A stretch of DNA of 64,000 nt, taken from assembly GCA_019115865.1 (NCBI GenBank), contig DXCT01000044.1:1-64000 (forward strand). Reading direction: 5' to 3'. Shown one piece after another: positions 9,130 to 18,590 of the stretch (its first letter is position 1; the number at the start of each line of letters is the position of its first letter). A program made the translations under genes and the position numbers. Under the pieces are notes generated by a model, which searched no databases, was not told where the DNA came from, and worked only from the letters and a program-made list of their open reading frames with translations. Source of the DNA: Candidatus Yaniella excrementavium. GTDB taxonomy: Bacteria; Actinomycetota; Actinomycetes; Actinomycetales; Micrococcaceae.

Positions 9130-10392
9130 CTACAAATTCGCTTCGGCTATAGTTTCAGCAATAATGTTTGGTAGATCGGATAGTAGCGGGTCGACTTGTT
9201 CTTTGGTGATGATTAGCGGTGGTGCCAGACGAAGCGTCAGTTCCCCGGTGGCATTGATTATGTAGCCATATTCAAGCGCCTTTCCCACAATTTTCGGCGC
9301 GAGTCCGCCCTCGGGAAGCTTCTGCCCTGGGGCCAGCAAGGCATCAGTATCGAGTTCAATGCCTTGCCATAAACCGTAAGCCCGTACGGCCCTGATGCCC
9401 GGTAGTTCCCGAAGCTGTTGAGCAAGGTAACTCCCGACTTCACGGACATTGTCCAGAAGTTGCTCGGATTCTATGACGTCTAGCACCGCCAGTGCGGTGG
9501 CGGTAGCCAAGGGGTTGCCGCCAAAGGTGGTACCGTGCTGTCCTGCTGTGAAAAGATCGGAGACAGTGTGCCCGAAGGTGACCAACGCTCCGATCGGCAT
9601 ACCGCCACCCAGGCCCTTTGCTAGCGTCATCGCGTCTGGGATGACAGGTGCTTCTGTTCCCGTCAGGTCAGGGTTTTGAAAACCAAACCACGTACCCGTG
9701 CGTCCGATCCCGGATTGAATTTCATCAAAAATCAGCAGCACACCGTGGTCATCACAAGCCTGACGTACCTGTGCGAGGTATCCGGGTGGAAAGTTCCGCA
9801 CACCGGCTTCCCCCTGTACCGGTTCGATCACCACCGCCGCGACACTGTCATCGAGCTCTGCCTGCAGCGCAGAGAAATCTCCGGACGGAACGAATGTCAC
9901 CCCACCCGGTAGTGGTTCAAAGGGTTCACGGTACGCTTGCTTCCAGGTCAAAGCGAGTGCACCCATGGTGCGGCCGTGAAATGCATTTTCGAACGCGATG
10001 ATCCTGTTTCTTTTACCGCCGGTCGAATGCCCATACCGTCGCGCTAACTTGAATGCTGCTTCGTTGGCTTCGGTGCCAGAATTTGCGAAAAAGCAGGCGC
10101 CGTCGTCGGCACCAGCTAGTTTGATCAGTCGTTCAGCCAGTGCGACTTGTGGTAACGACGTGAACAAGTTTGAGATATGTCCAAGGGTTTGAGCCTGTTC
10201 CGTCAGAGCCTGTACCAACGCCGGATGAGCGTGGCCCAACGCATTCACTGCGATACCGGCCAGAAAGTCTGTGTACTGTTTGCCATCGGTGTCCCAAACA
10301 TACACGCCTTCGCCTTTCACGAGAGCGCGAGCGGGAGTGCCAAACATGTTGGTCATACTCTGTTGGTAGCGGTCCAATACGTTCTGTGACAA
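9130..10392 (-). CDS. argD: acetylornithine aminotransferase
   Basis: PLP-dependent class III aminotransferase that converts N-acetylglutamate semialdehyde to N-acetylornithine. The 420 residues include NSGTEANEAAFK (104-115), FDEIQSGIGRTG and the Schiff-base lysine K259 in LAKGLGGGMPIG. The start is TTG (TTG-TCA-CAG), supported by AGGAG five nucleotides upstream. It lies 8 nt after argB in the operon. Confidence 0.97.
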   Translation of the reverse strand: MSQNVLDRYQQSMTNMFGTPARALVKGEGVYVWDTDGKQYTDFLAGIAVNALGHAHPALVQALTEQAQTLGHISNLFTSLPQVALAERLIKLAGADDGACFFANSGTEANEAAFKLARRYGHSTGGKRNRIIAFENAFHGRTMGALALTWKQAYREPFEPLPGGVTFVPSGDFSALQAELDDSVAAVVIEPVQGEAGVRNFPPGYLAQVRQACDDHGVLLIFDEIQSGIGRTGTWFGFQNPDLTGTEAPVIPDAMTLAKGLGGGMPIGALVTFGHTVSDLFTAGQHGTTFGGNPLATATALAVLDVIESEQLLDNVREVGSYLAQQLRELPGIRAVRAYGLWQGIELDTDALLAPGQKLPEGGLAPKIVGKALEYGYIINATGELTLRLAPPLIITKEQVDPLLSDLPNIIAETIAEANL

Positions 10393-10400
10393 GTGGGCTC

Positions 10401-11309
10401 CTATGGTGTGACTTGGGTACCGACACCGGCGGTGGTAAAGATTTCGAGCAGCATAGAATGCGGTTGACGGCCGTCAACGATGTGGGCTTGGGCCACTCCA
10501 GCTTCGACCGCTGATAAGCAGGCACGCATCTTGGGGATCATACCGGATTCAAGGTCATCAAGCATGCCACGAAGTTCGTCAGCACTGATTGCAGTGATCA
10601 GCGACGCCGGATCCGGCCAATTTCCGTAGAGACCTTCGACATCGGTGAGTACTACGAGTTTTGCTGCTCCAAGCGCACCGGCGAGTTCTGCTGCAGCGGT
10701 ATCGGCGTTGACATTAAGAACTTGACCCGTTGGTTGGCCGGTCGCTGCATCAAACTCCGGGGCTACAGACGAGACGACCGGGATGCGTCCGTTATCGATG
10801 AGATCGGTGATTGCTTCGGTGTTGACTTTGACGACGTCGCCGACCAGTCCCAGATCCAGGACTTCCCCGTTGACTACATGTTCGGTGCGGTGTGCAACAA
10901 ATAAATCGGCGTCTTCACCCGACATCCCAACGGCGTAAGTGCCATGGGAATTGATCAGGCCGACAAGCTGGCGGCCAACTTGTCCCGTCAAGACCATGCG
11001 AACCACTTCCATGGTTTCTTCAGTGGTGACTCGGAGCCCACCGCGGAATTCGGATTGGATCTCGAGTTTGTCTAACATGGCGTTGATTTGGGGGCCTCCC
11101 CCATGGACAACCACGGGATGGATACCGCAGTGGTGCAGGAACACCATGTCTTCCACAAACGCTTCCCGCAACTGGTCGGACACCATAGCGTTGCCGCCAT
11201 ATTTAATGACCATGGTCGTGCCGGCAAATTTTTGAATCCACGGCAGAGCTTCAATAAGGACGGCTGCCTTTTCGGCGGCCTTGGACATATCACGTGGTGT
11301 TGTAGTCAT
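10401..11309 (-). CDS. argB: acetylglutamate kinase
   Basis: Phosphorylates N-acetylglutamate, usually the arginine-inhibited step of the linear or cyclic pathway. The 302 residues start with an N-terminal helix typical of the hexameric, arginine-sensitive type (about 8-25). KYGGNAM at 36-42 is the ATP-binding lysine motif, followed by HGGGPQIN and the C-terminal substrate loop. GAAGAG precedes the ATG by 4 nt. It lies between argJ and argD. Confidence 0.97.
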   Translation of the reverse strand: MTTTPRDMSKAAEKAAVLIEALPWIQKFAGTTMVIKYGGNAMVSDQLREAFVEDMVFLHHCGIHPVVVHGGGPQINAMLDKLEIQSEFRGGLRVTTEETMEVVRMVLTGQVGRQLVGLINSHGTYAVGMSGEDADLFVAHRTEHVVNGEVLDLGLVGDVVKVNTEAITDLIDNGRIPVVSSVAPEFDAATGQPTGQVLNVNADTAAAELAGALGAAKLVVLTDVEGLYGNWPDPASLITAISADELRGMLDDLESGMIPKMRACLSAVEAGVAQAHIVDGRQPHSMLLEIFTTAGVGTQVTP

Positions 11310-11318
11310 GTGACTCTT

Positions 11319-12470
11319 CTATGAGGAATATTCGGCGTTTTCACGGATGTAGTCATGGGACAAATCATTAGTCCAGACTGTCACGGCGGATTCGCCGGCT
11401 TTCAGATAAATATCGACGGTGACTTCACGATTGTCAAAGTTCACCAGATTACGGTCTTCGCCGATTCCAGCATTCCGACACACCATGACGCCGTTGACGG
11501 CGACATCAATGGTAGTTGGGTCAAATGCTGCCTCTGTTGTGCCGACAGCCGAGATAATGCGTCCCCAGTTGGGGTCTTTGCCGAACATGGCAGTTTTGAA
11601 CAGATTTGAACGGGTCACCGCCCGGGCTACATCTTCACCCTCCTGTTCGGTGGCCGCACCGTGGACAGTCACCGCAATGTCCCGAGTCGAGCCCTCAGCG
11701 TCGCCGATAATCTGCCGTGCCAATGAAGCACAGACGTGGCGAATCGACTCTTGAAGCTCACCAGCATCTGGCGTCACTCCCGAGGCGCCAGAGGCCATCA
11801 AAATGACCGTATCGTTGGTTGACATGCAACCATCTGAATCAGCGCGGTTGAACGTGGTTCGCACTGCTTCAGCCAACAGCTCTTGTGCAACAGTGCCATC
11901 GACGACGGCGTCGGTCGTAACCACGGCAAGCATGGTTGCCATGCCCGGTGCAATCATCCCTGCACCCTTGGTCATGCCGCCAACTGAGTAGCCGGTGCCC
12001 TGGGCCGATGCGACTTTATGCACGGTGTCGGTCGTCATGATCGCTTTAGCAGCGTCCTCGGATCCCACGGCGCTGAGCGCATCGGCAGCGTTTTTGATGC
12101 CTGAAGCAACGTTTTCCATGGGCAGTCGCTCACCGATCAACCCGGTGGAACACACCAGCACATCATCTGCGTCAAGCTCTAAAGCTGCGGCAGTCTGTTC
12201 AGCCATGGCCGCTGCATCTTGGTCCCCTGGTATACCGGTACATGCATTTGCGCCACCAGAATTTAACACGACGGCATGAGCCTGTTGGCTCTGAATGGCT
12301 GACTGGGACCAGCGCACAGGCGCAGCGGCGATTCGGTTGGTAGTAAATACCCCGGCGGCATCAAATCGCGGACCATTATTCACAACGAGGGCTACATCAA
12401 GTCCGCCAGAGTCTTTGAGTCCGGCGGCGACCCCGGAAGCTAAAAAACCTGCTGGTTGGGTAATACTCAC
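11319..12470 (-). CDS. argJ: bifunctional glutamate/ornithine acetyltransferase
   Basis: Transfers the acetyl group from N-acetylornithine to glutamate, recycling acetyl groups in the pathway, and may also use acetyl-CoA. The 383-residue precursor contains KGAGMIAPGMATMLAVVTTD. Its Thr179, in the sequence MATM, is the autocleavage nucleophile and catalytic residue. The GTG start overlaps the argC stop by 4 nt (GTGA) and has AAGGAG 7 nt upstream, so the two are translationally coupled. Whether it is mono- or bifunctional cannot be told from sequence alone. Confidence 0.96.
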   Translation of the reverse strand: MSITQPAGFLASGVAAGLKDSGGLDVALVVNNGPRFDAAGVFTTNRIAAAPVRWSQSAIQSQQAHAVVLNSGGANACTGIPGDQDAAAMAEQTAAALELDADDVLVCSTGLIGERLPMENVASGIKNAADALSAVGSEDAAKAIMTTDTVHKVASAQGTGYSVGGMTKGAGMIAPGMATMLAVVTTDAVVDGTVAQELLAEAVRTTFNRADSDGCMSTNDTVILMASGASGVTPDAGELQESIRHVCASLARQIIGDAEGSTRDIAVTVHGAATEQEGEDVARAVTRSNLFKTAMFGKDPNWGRIISAVGTTEAAFDPTTIDVAVNGVMVCRNAGIGEDRNLVNFDNREVTVDIYLKAGESAVTVWTNDLSHDYIRENAEYSS

Positions 12471-13498
12471 GGGGCTACTCCTTGTGCGGTGAGTCCTGTT
12501 CCTTCTGGGAAACCAAGCGCGACGTTCATGGATTGGACCGCGCCTCCGGCGGTACCTTTGGTCAAGTTATCTACAGCAACCACCACAACCACACGGCCCG
12601 AGGACTCGTCAACCGCGAGCTGCATGACGACGTGATTCGAACCCAACACGGATTTTGTGGATGGCCACTGACCTTCAGGAAGCAAATGCACAAACTGTTC
12701 ATCCTGATACGCATTTTCCCAGGCGGCTCGAATTTCTGGAACGGATACACCAGGTTTGAACTTGGCAGTGGCCGTGGTCAAGATTCCCCGCGGCATTGGT
12801 GCCAGCGTTGGAGTAAACGACAGACTGACTTCTTCACCAGCTGCCCAAGACAAGCCCTGAATAATTTCCGGAGTGTGGCGGTGCATACCACCAACGCCGT
12901 AAGGGCTCATATTTCCCATTGCTTCGGAACCAAGCAAGTGCGGTTTCAGCGACTTTCCCGCACCAGAAGTACCCGAGGCTGCAACAATGACGACATCGTC
13001 AGCTCCTAAAACACCGGCGTCAAACCCCGGGGCCAGGCCAAGTAAGGAGCCAGTGGGATAGCAACCGGGGACAGCGATACGCTGAGCACCCACGAGTTTC
13101 TCGCGACGACCCGGCAGTTCTGGCAGGCCATATGGCCAGGTGCCTGCGTGTGGTGAACCATAAAACTTTTCCCACATTGGGGTCGATTCCAGGCGATGGT
13201 CCGCGCCGGCGTCAATAACCAACGTATCGGCGGATAGGTTTGCTGCGATGTCTGCAGATGCACCGTGGGGCAACGCAAGGAACACGACGTCGTGGCCTCG
13301 CAGCACTTCGACGTCGGTAGGTTCAAGTACTCGGTCAGCGAGTGCATGCAAATGGGGCTGGAGCCCACCGAGTTTTTGACCAGCATTGGAATGGGCGGTA
13401 ATCGAGCCAATTTCTACTTCCGGATGCGAGGCCAACAAGCGAAGGACCTCGCCACCGGCATAGCCACTGGCTCCTGAAACAGCTACACGAAGAGTCAT
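12467..13498 (-). CDS. argC: N-acetyl-gamma-glutamyl-phosphate reductase
   Basis: NADPH-dependent reduction of N-acetylglutamyl phosphate. The 343 residues have an N-terminal GASGYAGGE dinucleotide loop (9-17) and the catalytic Cys146 in AVPGCYPTG. It is the first gene of argCJBDFR. AGGGTGG lies 4 nt before the ATG. Upstream is a short divergent intergenic region with two direct repeats that look like ArgR half-sites. Confidence 0.97.
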   Translation of the reverse strand: MTLRVAVSGASGYAGGEVLRLLASHPEVEIGSITAHSNAGQKLGGLQPHLHALADRVLEPTDVEVLRGHDVVFLALPHGASADIAANLSADTLVIDAGADHRLESTPMWEKFYGSPHAGTWPYGLPELPGRREKLVGAQRIAVPGCYPTGSLLGLAPGFDAGVLGADDVVIVAASGTSGAGKSLKPHLLGSEAMGNMSPYGVGGMHRHTPEIIQGLSWAAGEEVSLSFTPTLAPMPRGILTTATAKFKPGVSVPEIRAAWENAYQDEQFVHLLPEGQWPSTKSVLGSNHVVMQLAVDESSGRVVVVVAVDNLTKGTAGGAVQSMNVALGFPEGTGLTAQGVAP

Positions 13499-13516
13499 AT
13501 ATCCACCCTAACACTA

Positions 13517-13546
13517 AATTATGCAGTATCTCTAATAATTATGCAG
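13517..13546 (-). promoter_or_regulatory. candidate ArgR operator upstream of argC
   Basis: Two identical 10-mers, AATTATGCAG at 13517-13526 and 13537-13546 (CTGCATAATT on the transcribed strand), are spaced exactly 20 bp apart, about two helical turns. They contain the TGCAT half-site described for actinobacterial ARG boxes. They lie 18-50 nt upstream of argC, in the promoter region, consistent with repression by the ArgR encoded in the operon. Confidence 0.55.
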
Positions 13547-13592
13547 CAGTGCAGCTCTGGCGATGCACTCTCGTGGAATGTAGCGTAGCAAT

Positions 13593-14588
13593 ATGACGCA
13601 AACTCCTGTTGAAATTCCTGAAACTATGCACGCCGCTGTCGTGACTGAAGCTGGCGGACCCGAGAAATTCACGTGGCGTAAGACTCAGGTTCCTACACCA
13701 CGGTCAGGTCAGGTCTTAGTTGAGACTGCTGCTACCGGGTTGAACTTCATTGAAACGTATCAACGATCTGGTCTTTACGACGTCGAATATCCATTCATTC
13801 CTGGTAGCGAAGCCTCCGGAACCGTAGTTGCTTTGGGCAACGGTGTGGACAGCGTTGCGGTTGGCGATCGTGTAGCGACTGCTTCTGCTAGTGCAACGTA
13901 TGCAGAATTCTTCGTGGCACCGGCCAATAAACTCCTACCTGTACCCGACTCAATAGATCTGATAGAAGCAGCGGCCATCCCACTGCAAGGAATGACCGCG
14001 CACTATCTCTGTCGTTCCACTTTTGAAGTTTCGGAGGGCCACAATGTGTTCCTCACCGCTGGCGCCGGCGGGGTCGGACAGTTGCTGACTCAGATGTGCA
14101 AACATTTAGGTGCCAACGTTTACACCGTGGTGTCAACGGAGCAGAAACGCAAACTCGCATTAGAAGCCGGCGCGGATGAGGTCTTTGATTACGCGTCCTT
14201 TGGCAGCAAACTACAAGAGGTCACAAACGGCGTGGGCGTAGACGTTGCCTTTGACGCCGTAGGTGCTGACACATTTGATACGACCTTATCGTCAGTTCGT
14301 GTCCGCGGTATGGCCGTGCTCTTTGGCGCAGCTTCTGGACCCGTTCCCCCGTTGGATCTACAACGTCTCAACGCCGAAGGAGCGCTTTTCACGACCCGTC
14401 CGAGTTTGGCGCACTATACGAGGACCGGTGAGGAAATCGCCTGGCGGGCAGGCGAAATCTTCGGTTGGCTCTCGGAGGGTGTTCTGAAACTGAGTGTGGA
14501 TCAGCGCTTTGACCTCTCCGACGCCGCTAATGCCCACCGGGCATTAGAATCTCGCGCGACCACTGGTAAAACCGTACTCGTTCCGTAA
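13593..14588 (+). CDS. NADPH:quinone oxidoreductase (zinc-free MDR family)
   Basis: Medium-chain dehydrogenase/reductase of the QOR type, 331 residues. It has a GroES-like N-domain and a Rossmann domain whose NAD(P)H loop is AGAGGVGQLL near 152-161. The structural and catalytic zinc cysteines of alcohol dehydrogenases are absent, as expected for quinone reductases. It is divergent from argC with 94 nt between. No Shine-Dalgarno is visible; TAGCGT ends 6 nt before the ATG, suggesting a leaderless transcript. The physiological substrate cannot be told from sequence. Confidence 0.9.
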   Translation: MTQTPVEIPETMHAAVVTEAGGPEKFTWRKTQVPTPRSGQVLVETAATGLNFIETYQRSGLYDVEYPFIPGSEASGTVVALGNGVDSVAVGDRVATASASATYAEFFVAPANKLLPVPDSIDLIEAAAIPLQGMTAHYLCRSTFEVSEGHNVFLTAGAGGVGQLLTQMCKHLGANVYTVVSTEQKRKLALEAGADEVFDYASFGSKLQEVTNGVGVDVAFDAVGADTFDTTLSSVRVRGMAVLFGAASGPVPPLDLQRLNAEGALFTTRPSLAHYTRTGEEIAWRAGEIFGWLSEGVLKLSVDQRFDLSDAANAHRALESRATTGKTVLVP

Positions 14589-14610
14589 CGTCCTGGATCA
14601 AACCGTTAAG

Positions 14611-14650
14611 TGGCTGGCCCCGTTGGAAGTTCGTCCAACGGGGCCAGCCA
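14611..14650. terminator. strong 17-bp hairpin terminator between convergent genes
   Basis: Perfect inverted repeat: TGGCTGGCCCCGTTGGA (14611-14627) and its complement at 14634-14650, with a 6-nt loop AGTTCG. It lies between the convergent oxidoreductase and the pheST operon and probably terminates both. No long T run follows on either side. Confidence 0.75.
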
Positions 14651-14664
14651 GTTCATAACGTTTC

Positions 14665-14811
14665 CTAGAACAACGACAACACAGTACTACCGATGAGTCC
14701 GACGACAACCAGTAGGGAAATCAGCGTCGTCGCAAATTGCCGCCGCCGACGACGAGACCGATCATAATGGTCTTCCGGGACCGGATCATGCAACTCCCAA
14801 GGTTGTGTCAC
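14665..14811 (-). CDS. small single-pass membrane protein coupled to pheT
   Basis: A 48-codon frame too short for most length cut-offs. The GTG start (14809-14811) overlaps the pheT stop as GTGA, the usual sign of translational coupling. The product begins MTQPWELHDPVPEDHYDR, continues with a block of five arginines (about 20-24), then a hydrophobic segment TLISLLVVVGLIGSTVLSLF (about 29-48) ending at the stop. This predicts a short cytoplasmic acidic then basic head and a C-terminal membrane anchor, positive-inside. The function is unknown. The coupled start and membrane-protein composition make a real gene likely. Confidence 0.65.
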   Translation of the reverse strand: MTQPWELHDPVPEDHYDRSRRRRRQFATTLISLLVVVGLIGSTVLSLF

Positions 14812-17366
14812 CGTAATGCTGCTCCATGTACTGCTTCTGCTGCGTTGATAGCTGTCAGACGTGCCTCAGAAGCTTCATCCGCCGTCAGAGTACGGTCAGC
14901 CGCGCGAAAGCGTAGGTTGAATGCCAAAGACTTCTTGCCATCTCCAATGCTCGTACCGGTATAGACATCAAAGAGCATGATGTCTTCCAATAACTCACCT
15001 GCTGCTGCCCGCATGGTTTCTTGCACATCAGCTGCTACAACGGCAGCGTCAACCACCAGTGCGACATCCTGATACGTGGCAGGATAACTGGCGACTGGCT
15101 TAGCTTCTACCACGTCGGGCCCCGCCGCGATGAGCGCGTCCAAATCGAGTTCGAGTGCTGCAGTGCGTACCGGCAAGTCCCAGGCATCAATGAGCTTGGG
15201 CAACAGTTCGCCTGCATAGCCGATGACCCGGTCCGAAATAACAAGCTCGGCGTTGCGGCCGGGGTGAAACGCTTGATGTTTACCCTGACGCACGGTCAGT
15301 TCCACACCGACGACGTCGGCGATATCTAATGCGGTAGCAATCGGGTCCTGCCAGTCGTACATCCGAGGCGTGTGATCGGGTCCAGGATGGGAGTTGTGAC
15401 CAGCAAAGACCGCTGCTATCCGATGCGGCTGGGCCGGTATGCCGGCCTCTATCTCGGCTAGAACCTCATCGGTTGGTTTCGCTCCCAACGGGGGAATGTG
15501 TGGTGAGCCAATCCGGTCACCCGGCAGAAATACCAGACCAGATTCGTACAGTGCGACGTCACGGAATCCCCGTGCTACGTTGCGACGTAAGGTTTCGAGT
15601 AGTCCGGGAAGGATCGTCGTGCGCAACAAACCAAATTCAGATGATATTGGATTGGCCAGCTGAACCATCCGCTGTTTTTGTCCTTCAGACTCATCTGCGC
15701 AACCAAACTTCTGGTTCTGTTCGACCGTGACAAACGGATACGACAGCGTCTCGATCAGCCCGGAGGCTGCTAACGCGTTAGCTACCTGGCGCCGCAACCG
15801 TTGGCGTTTGGTCAGGCCCCGCCCCGGCGGAGGGACCGGCAAGGTTGCTGGGATATGGGCGTACCCAACCAAACGAGCAACTTCTTCCACCAAATCTTCA
15901 GCAATTTCAATGTCGAGTCGCCACGACGGCGGGGTAACATCGAAGATCGTTGTCCCGTCACTATCATCACGTTGCTGCGTCACATACGCGCCTAGCTGGA
16001 CCAACACATCACTGATTTGTCCTTCGCTGTAGTCGTACCCGACAACCTTGGAAGGATAGTCAGCACGAAGACGCACGGGGTGAATAACAGGGGCCTCTCC
16101 GATATCTGTCACACCGGGGTTAATGCTACCTCCGGCAAGCTCGACCAGAAGTTCGGCAGCACGCTGTGCCGCTCTATCTGCGATATGCCAGTCCACGCCA
16201 CGAGTGTTGCGCTTTGAGGCTTCCGATGGCAACCGATGACGACGCTGGCTTCGCGAAATAGAAACCGGATCAAAATTTGCGGATTCAATAAGAATCGATG
16301 TGGTGTTGTCGCCAATCTCTGTGGCGAGTCCACCCATAACACCAGCTATCCCGATCGCACCGGTGTCGTCAGCAATGAGTAAATCCTCGTTGTGCAGTTT
16401 TCGAGTCTTGCCGTCCAGCGTCTTCAGCGTCTCATCCGCTGTAGCACGGCGCACAACGATCGGCCCGGTAAGTTGTTCAGCATCGTAAAAATGCAGCGGT
16501 TGGCCTAGTTCCAGCATGACGTAGTTCGAGATATCTACGGGCAAGTTCAACGGTCGGATACCTGCCAAGCGTAGTCGAGCAACCATCCACCGAGGTGTGA
16601 GCGCCGTCGGATCAACATGATCGACCCTTCGTGCCACAAACCGAGAAGCGCCAGGAACTCCATGAATAGGTGCCTGATCTTCAAATCGGACCGGCCAGCC
16701 GTGCTCATTGGCGGCCGGCACTTCAATAGCCGTTACTGGGTCTGTGAACTCGGTGCCCGTAGCCAAGCCGTATTCGCGCGCCACCCCGCGCACTGAAAGC
16801 ACATAGCCGCGGTCGGGAGTCACGTTAATTTCTGCTGCTTCATCGTCAAGGTGCAACAGCGCTCGGACATCAGTACCTACTTCAGGATCCAGTCCCCAGT
16901 CGGAAAGGAGTATGATCCCGTCGTGACCATCGCCCAAACCGAGCTCGGCTTCCGATGCGATCATCCCTGCGGAGGTGTGCCCGTAAGTGTTTCGCGCAGA
17001 GATAGCAAAACTTCCAGGTAAGACTGCACCGGGTAGCGCAACAACGACTTTGTCGCCAACTTCAAAGTTATGAGCGCCGCACACGATGCCTTGAACACCT
17101 GAGGGTTCAATGCCTGGGCCTTCAAGCTTCTGTGTTGCTCCGTCAGGGACAACTTGAACATGCGTCCAGTTGATCGTCTTGCCGTTGGAGTGTTCTTCCG
17201 GCACCTTTTCTAATACTTTGCCCACAACAATGGGACCGGTGAGATCAAAGCCGTGAACGTCTTCTTCTTCTAAACCAACAGTCACCAGATCCGCCATCAG
17301 ATCTTCGGCAGTGGCATCGGTTGGAAGTTGCGTGTACTCGCGCAACCAAGATAACGGGATACGCAT
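14808..17366 (-). CDS. pheT: phenylalanyl-tRNA synthetase beta subunit
   Basis: Large subunit of the (alpha-beta)2 enzyme that charges tRNA-Phe. From the ATG at 17366 it has about 852 residues. It begins MRIPLSWLREY, the standard PheT N-terminus, then a tRNA-binding OB domain (about 40-150), the B3/B4 editing region, the B5 domain with PSWRLDIEIAEDLVEEVARL, and a C-terminal anticodon-binding fold (FDX-ACB). The open frame continues 18 codons upstream into pheS but the conserved start is clear. It follows pheS by 7 nt. Confidence 0.97.
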   Translation of the reverse strand: MRIPLSWLREYTQLPTDATAEDLMADLVTVGLEEEDVHGFDLTGPIVVGKVLEKVPEEHSNGKTINWTHVQVVPDGATQKLEGPGIEPSGVQGIVCGAHNFEVGDKVVVALPGAVLPGSFAISARNTYGHTSAGMIASEAELGLGDGHDGIILLSDWGLDPEVGTDVRALLHLDDEAAEINVTPDRGYVLSVRGVAREYGLATGTEFTDPVTAIEVPAANEHGWPVRFEDQAPIHGVPGASRFVARRVDHVDPTALTPRWMVARLRLAGIRPLNLPVDISNYVMLELGQPLHFYDAEQLTGPIVVRRATADETLKTLDGKTRKLHNEDLLIADDTGAIGIAGVMGGLATEIGDNTTSILIESANFDPVSISRSQRRHRLPSEASKRNTRGVDWHIADRAAQRAAELLVELAGGSINPGVTDIGEAPVIHPVRLRADYPSKVVGYDYSEGQISDVLVQLGAYVTQQRDDSDGTTIFDVTPPSWRLDIEIAEDLVEEVARLVGYAHIPATLPVPPPGRGLTKRQRLRRQVANALAASGLIETLSYPFVTVEQNQKFGCADESEGQKQRMVQLANPISSEFGLLRTTILPGLLETLRRNVARGFRDVALYESGLVFLPGDRIGSPHIPPLGAKPTDEVLAEIEAGIPAQPHRIAAVFAGHNSHPGPDHTPRMYDWQDPIATALDIADVVGVELTVRQGKHQAFHPGRNAELVISDRVIGYAGELLPKLIDAWDLPVRTAALELDLDALIAAGPDVVEAKPVASYPATYQDVALVVDAAVVAADVQETMRAAAGELLEDIMLFDVYTGTSIGDGKKSLAFNLRFRAADRTLTADEASEARLTAINAAEAVHGAALR

Positions 17367-17373
17367 GCTCGGT

Positions 17374-18505
<1,132 letters not shown>

Positions 18506-18590
18506 ATTTAGTCTAAGACGTGGAGTGGACAACTCCGAAGTATTGCCAACGTGCGTCACGCAGGCCAAACACCCACGGATAGCAGCACGC

